Positions 26,223-34,108 of a stretch of DNA of 64,000 nucleotides are shown piece by piece. The DNA lies in assembly GCF_036023875.1 (NCBI RefSeq), contig NZ_CP107931.1, positions 2,480,001 through 2,544,000 on the forward strand. Direction: 5' to 3'. This DNA comes from Mycobacterium sp. NBC_00419. GTDB lineage: Bacteria > Actinomycetota > Actinomycetes > Mycobacteriales > Mycobacteriaceae. Within the stretch, counting starts at the first letter, position 1, and each line of letters begins with the position of its first letter. The translations under genes and the position numbers were made by a program. The notes under the pieces are model-generated. The model had not been told where the DNA came from and searched no databases. It was given only the letters and a program-made list of their open reading frames with translations.

Positions 26223-27149
26223 ATGACGTCAGCCCAGAATGAGTCTCAGGCGCTTGGTGCGCTTGCCGCGCGGCAACTCGCGAACGCGACCAAGACGGTC
26301 CCGCAGTTGGAGACCATTACTCCGCGGTTTTTGCTGCATCTGTTGAGCTGGGTGCCGGTCGAGGCCGGTATCTACCGGGTCAACCGGGTGGTCAATCCCG
26401 ACCGGGTAGCGATCCATGCCGAGGTCGGCGGGGAGAACATCGAAGACCCGCTGCCTCAGACCTATGTCGACTACCAGACCAGCCCGCGCGAGATCACGTT
26501 GCGGGCCATCTCCACGCTGCTCGACGTGCACACCCGGGTCTCGGATCTGTATTCCAGCCCGCACGATCAGATCACCCAGCAGCTGCGGCTGACGATCGAG
26601 ACGATCAAGGAACGCCAGGAATCCGAGCTGATCAACAACCCCGAGTACGGGTTGCTGTCCCAGGTCACCCCGGAGCAGACGATCAAGACCATCAAGGGCG
26701 CCCCGACCCCCGATGATCTCGATGCGCTGCTGACCAAGGTGTGGAAGACCCCGGCGTTCATCTTGACCCACCCACTCGGCGTCGCAGCCTTCGGCCGCGA
26801 GGCCACCTGGCGTGGGGTGCCCCCGGTGGTGGTCAACCTGTTCGGTGCGCAGTTCATCACCTGGCGCGGGATCCCGATCATCCCCAGTGACAAGGTGCCG
26901 GTGGAGAAGGGCAAGACCAAGTTCATCCTGGTGCGCACCGGTGAGGAACGCCAAGGCGTGGTCGGGCTGTTCCAGCCGGGTCTGGTCGGTGAGCAGGCCC
27001 CGGGTCTGTCGGTGCGTTTCACCGGCATCGACCGCTCCGGTATCGCCTCCTACCTGGTGACGCTGTACTCCTCGCTGGCCGTGCTCACCGATGACGCGCT
27101 GGCAGTGCTCGAAGGCGCGGCGGTGGACCAATACCATGAGTACAAGTGA
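26223..27149 (+). CDS. Family 2A encapsulin shell protein (HK97 fold; SrpI/MMP-I/35-kDa-antigen type)
   Basis: A 308-residue protein recognised as the Family 2A encapsulin known in mycobacteria as major membrane protein I or the 35-kDa antigen, and as SrpI in cyanobacteria. Family members form 60-subunit icosahedral shells. The N-terminal arm with TPRFLLHLLSW, the DYQTSPREITLR segment with the E-loop region after it, and the core with FGAQFITWRGIPIIPSDKVPV are visible. It has no signal peptide or membrane segment and no cysteine. The ATG at 26223 follows GGGAGGA. Its stop lies 14 bases inside the cysteine desulfurase gene, so shell and cargo are translationally linked. No Family 1 cargo gene (DyP peroxidase, ferritin-like) or cyclic-nucleotide-binding Family 2B insertion is present. 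Confidence 0.93.
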   Translation: MTSAQNESQALGALAARQLANATKTVPQLETITPRFLLHLLSWVPVEAGIYRVNRVVNPDRVAIHAEVGGENIEDPLPQTYVDYQTSPREITLRAISTLLDVHTRVSDLYSSPHDQITQQLRLTIETIKERQESELINNPEYGLLSQVTPEQTIKTIKGAPTPDDLDALLTKVWKTPAFILTHPLGVAAFGREATWRGVPPVVVNLFGAQFITWRGIPIIPSDKVPVEKGKTKFILVRTGEERQGVVGLFQPGLVGEQAPGLSVRFTGIDRSGIASYLVTLYSSLAVLTDDALAVLEGAAVDQYHEYK

Positions 27150-29022
27150 GTATCGATCGGTAGCCGCCGAAGGCGGCCTCCCGATCAGCGAGGCCGAACT
27201 GGCCGCCATGGCAACACAATTGCTCGCGGCCAGCATCCGGCCCGGCAACGATTCACCGCCGCAAACGGTGCCGCCGGCACCCCGCGGGTCGGTTCCCGAC
27301 ACCACAGCCGCGGCGTCCTACGCCTCGGCCGCGGCGGGTGGGGTTCCCTTCTCGCCGCCTGCGGTGTTCCTCGAAGCTCCGAGTGTGACGTTGCCGCCGC
27401 CGAGTTCACCTGGGCCGGAACCGGTTCCGCCGGGAACCGTTCCGGTGGCACCGCGCGGTACTGCACCGGACCTGACCACCGCACCGTCGGCGGGTCACGC
27501 CGCCTCGGGCGTGGCCGATGTCTACGCCCCGCCGCACCTGGAGGAGTTCGCCGTGCCCGACGGCATCGTTCCGACGGTGCCGGGGGTGTTGGCCGGTGCC
27601 ACCCCGACCGCGCCGGTGGCGCCGCGCGGGTCCGTTCCCGGTTTTCTGCATGAAGTCCCCGGGATTCCCGATCTCAGTTTCCTGTCGGCACCCCAATCCG
27701 CTTCGGCCCCAACCGGAGACGAGGCGAACTACTACTTCACCTCGGCGGTTCCCGGGTTGACCCAACCGGTGCCGCAGATCCCCGACAAGCACGAGATCTT
27801 CGACGTCCACGCCATCCGCGCGGACTTCCCGATCCTGCGCGAAACGGTCAACGGCAAACCACTGATCTGGTTCGACAACGCCGCCACCACCCAAAAACCC
27901 CAAGCCGTCATCGACCGCCTGGCCTACTTCTACGCCCACGAAAACTCCAACATCCACCGCGCCGCCCACGAACTGGCCGCCCGCGCCACCGACGCCTACG
28001 AAGAAGCCCGCGACACCGTGCGCCGCTTCATCGGCGCACCGAAATCCGAGCAGATCATCTTCGTGCGCGGCACCACCGAAGCCATCAACCTGGTGGCCAA
28101 AGCCTGGGGCGGCAAGCACCTCAAGCCCGGCGACGAGATCGTCATCACCAACCTCGAGCACCACGCCAATATCGTTCCCTGGCAGATGATCGCCAAACAG
28201 ACCGGCGCGATCCTCAAAGTCGCCCCCGTCGACGACGCCGGAAACCTGCTGCTCAGCGAATTCGAAGACCTGCTCGGCCCCCGCACCAAACTGGTCTCAG
28301 CCACCCAGGTCTCCAACGCCCTGGGCACCGTGACCCCGGTGGAGAAGATCGTCGAACTCGGCCACCGCTACGGCGCCCGGGTGCTCATCGACGCCGCCCA
28401 ATCCGTGCCGCACATCCCGATCGACGTCTCCGAGACCGGTGCGGACTTCCTGGTGTTCTCCGGACATAAGATCTTCGGCCCCACCGGCATCGGGGTGCTC
28501 TACGGCACCGAAGAAGCACTGGCCGAGACACCGCCGTGGCAGGGCGGGGGCAACATGATCGCCGACGTCACCATCGAACGCTCGATCTACCAAGGCCTGC
28601 CCAACAAATTCGAAGCCGGCACCGGCAACATCGCCGACGCCGTCGGATTGGGGGAAGCGCTGCGCTACGTCGAGAAAGTCGGCATCGACCGGATCGCAGC
28701 CTACGAACACGCACTACTGGACTACGCCACCCCGCGGCTGGCCGCCATCCCCGGCGTACGCCTGATCGGCACCGCCGATGAAAAAGCCAGCGTGCTGTCC
28801 TTCGTCCTGGCCGGCCACGACCCGATCGAAATCGGCAAAGCCCTCAACGCCGAAGGCATCGCCGTACGCGCCGGACACCACTGCGCACAACCCATCCTGC
28901 GGCGCATGGGAGTCGAAACCACCGTGCGGCCGTCCTTCGCGTTCTACAACACCTACGACGAAATCGACGTGTTCATCGACGCCGTACGACGCATCGCCGA
29001 AGGCGGGTCGAACACGGGTTAG
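27136..29022 (+). CDS. SufS-like cysteine desulfurase with long disordered N-terminal cargo-loading region (encapsulin cargo)
   Basis: A 628-residue protein. Residues 1 to about 222 are low-complexity and rich in Pro, Ala, Gly and Val. They contain APRG[ST]xP motifs at 48, 105 and 162, exactly 57 residues apart. From about 223 (DVHAIRADFPIL) a complete SufS/CsdA-type class V desulfurase follows, with PLP Lys445 in SGHKIFGPTG and catalytic Cys583 in RAGHHCAQP. It should take sulfur from cysteine and hold it as a persulfide. In Family 2A encapsulins the N-terminal extension targets the enzyme to the shell. ATG 27136 overlaps the shell gene by 14 bases. Cys583 is the only cysteine. Codon choice changes at the domain border (more GAA, AAA and CAA afterwards). 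Its stop overlaps the convergent DUF1684 gene by four bases. Confidence 0.93.
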   Translation: MSTSEYRSVAAEGGLPISEAELAAMATQLLAASIRPGNDSPPQTVPPAPRGSVPDTTAAASYASAAAGGVPFSPPAVFLEAPSVTLPPPSSPGPEPVPPGTVPVAPRGTAPDLTTAPSAGHAASGVADVYAPPHLEEFAVPDGIVPTVPGVLAGATPTAPVAPRGSVPGFLHEVPGIPDLSFLSAPQSASAPTGDEANYYFTSAVPGLTQPVPQIPDKHEIFDVHAIRADFPILRETVNGKPLIWFDNAATTQKPQAVIDRLAYFYAHENSNIHRAAHELAARATDAYEEARDTVRRFIGAPKSEQIIFVRGTTEAINLVAKAWGGKHLKPGDEIVITNLEHHANIVPWQMIAKQTGAILKVAPVDDAGNLLLSEFEDLLGPRTKLVSATQVSNALGTVTPVEKIVELGHRYGARVLIDAAQSVPHIPIDVSETGADFLVFSGHKIFGPTGIGVLYGTEEALAETPPWQGGGNMIADVTIERSIYQGLPNKFEAGTGNIADAVGLGEALRYVEKVGIDRIAAYEHALLDYATPRLAAIPGVRLIGTADEKASVLSFVLAGHDPIEIGKALNAEGIAVRAGHHCAQPILRRMGVETTVRPSFAFYNTYDEIDVFIDAVRRIAEGGSNTG

Positions 29023-29774
29023 CGCCGGGGCGTCTTTTCGCCTGCCTCGACGGCGACGGTGAGCTTGTTCTGCGCGGGTGCCACCGGGCAGGTCGCGTAG
29101 TCGGTGAACGCGCACGGCAGGTTCGATGCTCGGTTGAAGTCGAGTGTCACCGCACCGTCGGGGTCGGGTGCGGCGATCGCCAGCGACCTGGCGGCAGGGT
29201 ATGTCGTCACGCCACTGGTGGCATCGGTGAACAGCACGTGCAGGCCGCCCTGCGCGCCGGCGAAGGCGACGAGTTGCTGCCCGGCGCCCGACAACTCGAA
29301 GTCGACGACGCCGACGGCGCTGTGGTGGTGCTCCAGTCCTTCCACGACAGCACCGGTGGTCACGGTGGTGGGCTGCGTGTACGGGGTGAACCGGCCCGGC
29401 ACCACCCAGCCGCCGCTCGGCGGGTACGCGGGAATACCGTTGTAGGACAGCAGGTATGGCGCCTTGGGGTCGTGCACCCGCAGGGCCACCGAGCCGGTCC
29501 GGCGGATCACCTCGATGCGCCGATCACCGTCCTCGACGATCAACCCCGGCGCGCCCTCCACCGGTTCGAGCCTGTCGAGACCCGCGATTCCCTCGACGTA
29601 GGCCGCCTCGGTGTCGGCCCGCCAGCGGCCGGGAAGGTCATCGATCGTCTCGAATTCGTCGGTGAGCCAGTGCAACCCGGTGATACTCACCCAGCCGAGC
29701 GGATCGCCGAAGTAGCGCTCTCGTTCGGTGTGCCACCCTTTCCAGGACGCGGCGAAATCCTCCGGACTACTCAC
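29019..29774 (-). CDS. DUF1684 domain-containing protein
   Basis: A 251-residue protein matching the DUF1684 family (WHTERERYFGDPLGWVSITGLHWL at the start, then a beta-rich core and the terminal PCAFTDYATCPVAPAQN, a cysteine-containing motif typical of the family). The function is unknown; no signal peptide is visible. Its start overlaps the stop of the LLM flavin enzyme by four bases (ATGA), so the two are probably co-expressed. It is convergent with and overlaps the desulfurase gene by four bases. Confidence 0.88.
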   Translation of the reverse strand: MSSPEDFAASWKGWHTERERYFGDPLGWVSITGLHWLTDEFETIDDLPGRWRADTEAAYVEGIAGLDRLEPVEGAPGLIVEDGDRRIEVIRRTGSVALRVHDPKAPYLLSYNGIPAYPPSGGWVVPGRFTPYTQPTTVTTGAVVEGLEHHHSAVGVVDFELSGAGQQLVAFAGAQGGLHVLFTDATSGVTTYPAARSLAIAAPDPDGAVTLDFNRASNLPCAFTDYATCPVAPAQNKLTVAVEAGEKTPRR

Positions 29775-30841
29775 AGCGGAGCCCCTTTCAGTCTCGACTG
29801 GGCACTCAGTGGCCTGCTCGGGATGAAATCTCGCAGCACCGGCGCCACCTCCGACTGGAACAGCTCCAGGCTACGGCGCCTCTGGGCGGCGGAGCCACCG
29901 TCGGTGTCGGCACTGAGGTGGATGACCTCATGGCCGAGCTGTTCGTGATAGCGGCCCACCTTGTCGATCACCTGCTGCGGGCTGCCGATCAAAGCCGAAC
30001 TGCGCTCGACGAAGTCGTCGATGGACTCGAAGACCACCGGAAGCCCGGCCCGGCGGTGAAACTCCAGCCGGGTCTGGAAGACAGGCCGATACTCCTCTAT
30101 CGCCTGCTGTGACGTAGGCGCGATGTGGAAGCCCGCGGTTCCGGCACCGACGAGCGCGTCCTCGGGACGATGGCCGTAGGACTCCCAGCGCTGCCGGTAG
30201 TGCCGGACCAGCTCGGCGTAGGGCTCGATGGGGAAGGTCACGTTGGCCGAGAACAATGGGTCGCCGTGTCGGGCGGCGAGATCGACGGACTCTGTGCTCG
30301 TGGCGCTTCCGTGCCAGATGCGGAGGTGGGGCTGCAGCGGCCGGGGCAGCGCCTTGGCGTCGACGAGAGGCGGGCGGAACTGGCCGGACCACGTCACCAG
30401 TTCGCGCTCCCAGAGCAGGCGGAAGAGCTCGTAGCCTTCACGATTGCGATCCCACTGGTCGGTGGGGGTCACGTGAAACAGATCGGCCTGCGCGGTGCCG
30501 TTGCCCTTGCCGATGATCAGCTCCAGACGGCCGCCGGACAGGTTGTCGAGCGTGGAGTAGTCCTCGAAGGCGCGGACCGGGTCGAGCAGACTCAGCGTGG
30601 TCACCGCCGTGAACAGACCGATCGTCGATGTCCGGGCGGCGATGTTGCTCAGCACCACGGGCGGCGAGGAGGAGATGAACGGGTCCTCGTGCCGCTCGCC
30701 CACGGCGAAGCCGTCGAACCCGAGTTCCTCGGCGAGCACCGCTGATTCGATGACCTCGTTGAGCCGCTCGGCAGGGCTCTTCTTCTCACCCGACACAGGG
30801 TCCTGTTGATGGGCGATCAGAGTGAGGAGAAGGAACTTCAC
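29771..30841 (-). CDS. LLM class flavin-dependent oxidoreductase (luciferase-like)
   Basis: A 356-residue TIM-barrel protein of the bacterial luciferase-like monooxygenase family (LAEELGFDGFAVGERHEDPF, then GRLELIIGKGNG and WHGSATSTESVDLAARHGDPLF). Members use FMNH2 or F420H2; which cofactor applies here is not readable. The GTG start at 30841 follows a GAGG on the minus strand. It is the first gene of a two-gene unit with the DUF1684 protein and is divergent from the WhiB gene by 160 bases. Confidence 0.88.
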   Translation of the reverse strand: MKFLLLTLIAHQQDPVSGEKKSPAERLNEVIESAVLAEELGFDGFAVGERHEDPFISSSPPVVLSNIAARTSTIGLFTAVTTLSLLDPVRAFEDYSTLDNLSGGRLELIIGKGNGTAQADLFHVTPTDQWDRNREGYELFRLLWERELVTWSGQFRPPLVDAKALPRPLQPHLRIWHGSATSTESVDLAARHGDPLFSANVTFPIEPYAELVRHYRQRWESYGHRPEDALVGAGTAGFHIAPTSQQAIEEYRPVFQTRLEFHRRAGLPVVFESIDDFVERSSALIGSPQQVIDKVGRYHEQLGHEVIHLSADTDGGSAAQRRRSLELFQSEVAPVLRDFIPSRPLSAQSRLKGAPL

Positions 30842-31001
30842 GATGCCTCAATGAAGTGGACCCGACTGGTACGCACCAGGGTTGGAGTCGGGCAGATTGT
30901 ATGGTCCAGATTCACAACGATCCGATACCTCGGGCCAGCGGGCTTCGCCGACCATGATTGCGGTCACAGTGCCAGTTCGACGCCATTGGAGGGGAAACAT
31001 C

Positions 31002-31382
31002 ATGGTGCGGCGGAATAATCCCGTGGCGAAACCTTCGCGCAGTAATCCCCGGCCGCTTGCCCAGCCGTTCGTGCGTGAGTGGGAGTGGCAGTCGGCCGGC
31101 AACTGTGTCGGGCACCCCGTGGAAGTGTTCTTTCCCGAGGACAGTCCACGGCGGGACCGTCGCAGACTCGAACAACAGGCCAAGAACATCTGCTGGGGCT
31201 GCCCCATCAAGGTTCAATGCCTGGAGCACGCGATCAATACCCCCGAGCAGTTCGGGGTGTGGGGCGCAACGACCGCCAGCGAACGCGGACAACGCATTAC
31301 GGCGACCACGCGCAGCGCCGAAGGCTCACCCCGGTCAGCTCGCGGCCTGGGATACGCCGTCGGCGGTCGGCTGGCTCAGTAG
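31002..31382 (+). CDS. WhiB family iron-sulfur transcriptional regulator
   Basis: A 126-residue WhiB protein. The four [4Fe-4S]-ligating cysteines are Cys35, Cys64, Cys67 and Cys73 (spacing C-x28-C-x2-C-x5-C). The turn motif reads GVWGA (85-89) instead of the common G[VI]WGG, and a basic RGQR segment follows. WhiB proteins bind sigma factors and act as redox or NO sensors. ATG 31002 is preceded by GGAGGGG with about seven bases spacing. Its last 48 bases overlap the end of the convergent GCS2 gene. It could not be assigned to a numbered WhiB; by eye the W.WQ..G.C start is most like WhiB3. Confidence 0.9.
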   Translation: MVRRNNPVAKPSRSNPRPLAQPFVREWEWQSAGNCVGHPVEVFFPEDSPRRDRRRLEQQAKNICWGCPIKVQCLEHAINTPEQFGVWGATTASERGQRITATTRSAEGSPRSARGLGYAVGGRLAQ

Positions 31383-32465
31383 CTCGACGACGGCGGCGAG
31401 CCCGCCGTCCGATCTGAGCGCAGCGCGCTGCTGCACAGCACCATTGCCATCGGTGAGAGTCCGTTGCAGCGACTGCCGAACGTTGGCGAGTTCGCTGAGC
31501 TCCTCGAGCGCCGGCGTCACCCACGTCACGAGAGACTCCAGAACGGCGCGCGCCGAGGTGATAGTGCCACCCAGCACGTCGTATCCCTGTCCTGTCACAC
31601 CGTCGTGGGCCGCCTTCCACTTCGCGGCCACCAACGTCTCCGTCCCGATCTCCGCCGCGGTGCGCCCGGCGTCGAGTTCACCGAGCGCCGTGATCACCAG
31701 AGCGCGAATGAGGGTCGCCAACGTCACCGTCTCGTCGACGGTGGCCGGGACGTCACTGACCCGCACTTCGATTGTCGGCAGGTGACTCGATGGCCGGATG
31801 TCCCAGTAGAGCATCCGTTCGTCGAGCACCGCGCCGGTCTCGTGCAGCACGGCGGCGAGTTCGTTGAAGTGCTCTACCGACCGGAAGTAGGGCGGGGGTC
31901 CCGACACCGGCCAGCCGGTCTGTTGCACCGCACGCCAACTCGCGTAGCCGGTGTCGAAGCCGCCGTACACCGCCGAATTGGCGCTGAGCGCCAGCAGCGC
32001 CGGCAACCACAGCCGGACGTAATTGCTTACCTGCAAGGCAGTTTCGCGGTCCGGCATACCGACGTGCACGTGGCAGCCGCAGATCACCTGCCCGTAGGTG
32101 AGGCTGCCGAAGGAGTCGGTGATCCACTCGAAGCGGCTGCTGTCGGTGAGCGTGAAGGGTGGCTTGCCGACCGGCGGAACCCCGGCCGGGAGCAGCCGCG
32201 CCCCCAGGCTCGCCGCGGCCCTGGCGGCCAGGGTTCGCGCGTGAGCGAGTTCGTCACGCAGCTCGGCCGCGGAGGTGTGCACCGAGGTGTCGATCTCGAC
32301 CTGGCAGTTGGCGAACTCGGTGGACAGGCTCAGGCCGAGGGCTTTCGCGGCCTCGACGACGGCCAGGTTCTGCCCGGCCGGAATGCCCGTCCCGGCATCG
32401 ACCAACAGGAACTCTTCTTCGACCCCGAACGTCGTACTCGACGGGGGCTGCGTTGATCGACTCAC
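31335..32465 (-). CDS. Carboxylate-amine ligase / glutamate-cysteine ligase type 2 (GCS2, YbdK-like)
   Basis: A 376-residue member of the GCS2 family, beginning with the family signature FGVEEEFLLVDAGTG (residues 13-27) and containing CGCHVHVGMPDRETALQ. These enzymes are ATP-dependent weak gamma-glutamyl-cysteine or other carboxylate-amine ligases. Mycobacteria rely on mycothiol rather than glutathione, so the true product is uncertain. The start is a GTG at 32465. The 3' end overlaps the WhiB gene by 48 bases on the opposite strand. Several paralogues are usual in mycobacteria, so no gene symbol is given. Confidence 0.87.
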   Translation of the reverse strand: MSRSTQPPSSTTFGVEEEFLLVDAGTGIPAGQNLAVVEAAKALGLSLSTEFANCQVEIDTSVHTSAAELRDELAHARTLAARAAASLGARLLPAGVPPVGKPPFTLTDSSRFEWITDSFGSLTYGQVICGCHVHVGMPDRETALQVSNYVRLWLPALLALSANSAVYGGFDTGYASWRAVQQTGWPVSGPPPYFRSVEHFNELAAVLHETGAVLDERMLYWDIRPSSHLPTIEVRVSDVPATVDETVTLATLIRALVITALGELDAGRTAAEIGTETLVAAKWKAAHDGVTGQGYDVLGGTITSARAVLESLVTWVTPALEELSELANVRQSLQRTLTDGNGAVQQRAALRSDGGLAAVVELLSQPTADGVSQAAS

Positions 32466-32628
32466 CCGACTGTCTTACGCCGCCGCGGCCGCGCGAGCGC
32501 GGCATGCAATCGCGCTGATCAGAAGTATCCAGCCGGGCAGCACACGCGGTTACCGTTCGGCAGGCGCGAAGACGGACCCCTCGTGGACTTCCCTGTCTTC
32601 GAAGGAGATCAACCCTCGAGGGGACACC

Positions 32629-34086
32629 ATGTCGAACCAGATTGACGAATCGGGCGTGGCTTCGGCCACCGCAACCGCGACGGGCGAGCGCCCGCACCGC
32701 AAGCTCCGCGGCACGCTGGGCGTGTGGGGCATCGTGTTCGTGGTGGTGGCAGCCGCCTCACCATTGGGCGTGATGGGCGGCCCGGTGCCGCTGGGCATCG
32801 GCATCGGCAACGGCACCGGCTTTCCCGCCATCTTCGTCGTCAGCACCGTGATCATCCTGCTGTTCGCAGTCGGATTCACCGCCCTCACGCCGTATGTGCC
32901 GGATGCCGGAGCCTTCTACTCCTATATCGGCAAGGGCCTGGGACGAATCCCCGGGTTCGGGTTCGCATTCGTCGCGCTGATCTCGTATCTCACCCTTGAG
33001 ATCGCGGTCTACGGCCTGATCGGCCAGGGCGCCCAGGCGCTGTTCGCCTCCTACGGGCTTCCCCAAATTCACTGGGGTATTTGGGCTTTCATCGCGTTCG
33101 CGATTGTCACGCTGCTGGGCCACTTCAACATCGACCTGTCCCGCAACGTCCTCGGCATCCTTCTGATCGGCGAGGTTGCCATCGTGCTCGCACTCGACGC
33201 CGCCGTCATCTTCACCGGCGGTCACGAGGGACTGTCCACCGGCATCATCACACCGTCTGAAATCGTCTCGGGCGCACCAGGTCTGGCGCTTCTCTTTGCG
33301 ATCCTGAGCTTCATCGGGTTCGAAGCGACCGCCGTGTTCCGCGATGAGGCCCGCGACCCGTTGCACACCATCCCGCGCGCCACGTACCTGGCCGTCATCC
33401 TCATCGGCGTCTTCTACACGGTCTCGACCTGGGCGCTGATCAGCGCCTGGGGCGACAGCCGGGTGGTCGAGGCCGCCGTCAACACTCCGTCGGACGTGCT
33501 GCCCACCGCCACCCAGGAGTACCTCGGTACGGCTGGCTTGCACATCGTGCAGGTGCTCTTCGTCACCAGCCTGTTCGCCTGCATCCTGTCGTTCCACAAC
33601 ATCGTCGCGCGATACGTGTTCACACTGTCCAATCGCAACGTCTTCCCCGGCCAACTCGGAGAGGCGCACGAAAGCCACGGCTCACCGCACCTGGCCTCCG
33701 GGGCCGACGCGGTCATCGTGGCGGTGGCGATCCTGATCGGCATCTTGTTCAAGCTCGACCCGGTGACGCAGTTCTACACCTGGCTGGCGGGCATCTCCAC
33801 GGTCGGTATCACCACGTTGCTGATCGCGACCACTGTTGCCGTGCTGGTGTTCTTCGCACGCCGCAAGAAAGCGGGCCAGCTCGAGGTGTCGACCTGGCGC
33901 GCCTTCATCGCACCCGGTCTTGGCCTGGTCGGCCTGGTGATCGCGTTCGGCCTGATCCTGCAGAACCTGCCCGCCCTCGTCGGCAACTCGACGCCGATCG
34001 CCATCGGTGTCGGCGCCCTCCTGGTGGCGTTCTTCGCCATCGGCGCCGGCATCGCCGCACGGCGGCCCCAGGTGACCCTGGATTAG
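32629..34086 (+). CDS. APC superfamily amino acid permease
   Basis: A 485-residue polytopic protein with about 12 hydrophobic segments and the APC hallmark in the first (IVFVVVAAASPLGVMGG). A 35-residue Thr/Ala-rich cytosolic tail precedes it. The substrate is not known. ATG 32629 is preceded by GAGGGG; a perfect 10-base palindrome, CCCTCGAGGG at 32613-32622, covers this ribosome binding site. The gene stands alone between the divergent GCS2 gene and the crotonase gene. Confidence 0.86.
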   Translation: MSNQIDESGVASATATATGERPHRKLRGTLGVWGIVFVVVAAASPLGVMGGPVPLGIGIGNGTGFPAIFVVSTVIILLFAVGFTALTPYVPDAGAFYSYIGKGLGRIPGFGFAFVALISYLTLEIAVYGLIGQGAQALFASYGLPQIHWGIWAFIAFAIVTLLGHFNIDLSRNVLGILLIGEVAIVLALDAAVIFTGGHEGLSTGIITPSEIVSGAPGLALLFAILSFIGFEATAVFRDEARDPLHTIPRATYLAVILIGVFYTVSTWALISAWGDSRVVEAAVNTPSDVLPTATQEYLGTAGLHIVQVLFVTSLFACILSFHNIVARYVFTLSNRNVFPGQLGEAHESHGSPHLASGADAVIVAVAILIGILFKLDPVTQFYTWLAGISTVGITTLLIATTVAVLVFFARRKKAGQLEVSTWRAFIAPGLGLVGLVIAFGLILQNLPALVGNSTPIAIGVGALLVAFFAIGAGIAARRPQVTLD

Positions 34087-34108
34087 TTCCGCGTCGTAGC
34101 CTCGTGGC

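Noticed and set aside
26223..27149. Phage capsid interpretation of the HK97-fold protein
   Set aside because: No portal, terminase, protease or tail genes are near, the sequence matches the mycobacterial MMP-I type by eye, and a cargo enzyme gene overlaps it.
26223..29022. Family 1 encapsulin with DyP or ferritin-like cargo, or Family 2B shell
   Set aside because: The cargo is a cysteine desulfurase, and the 308-residue shell has no room for the cyclic-nucleotide-binding domain of Family 2B.
32613..32622. Palindrome CCCTCGAGGG before the APC permease
   Set aside because: It is perfect, but so short and so close to a GAGGGG ribosome binding site that chance is likely; kept only as a note in the gene entry.
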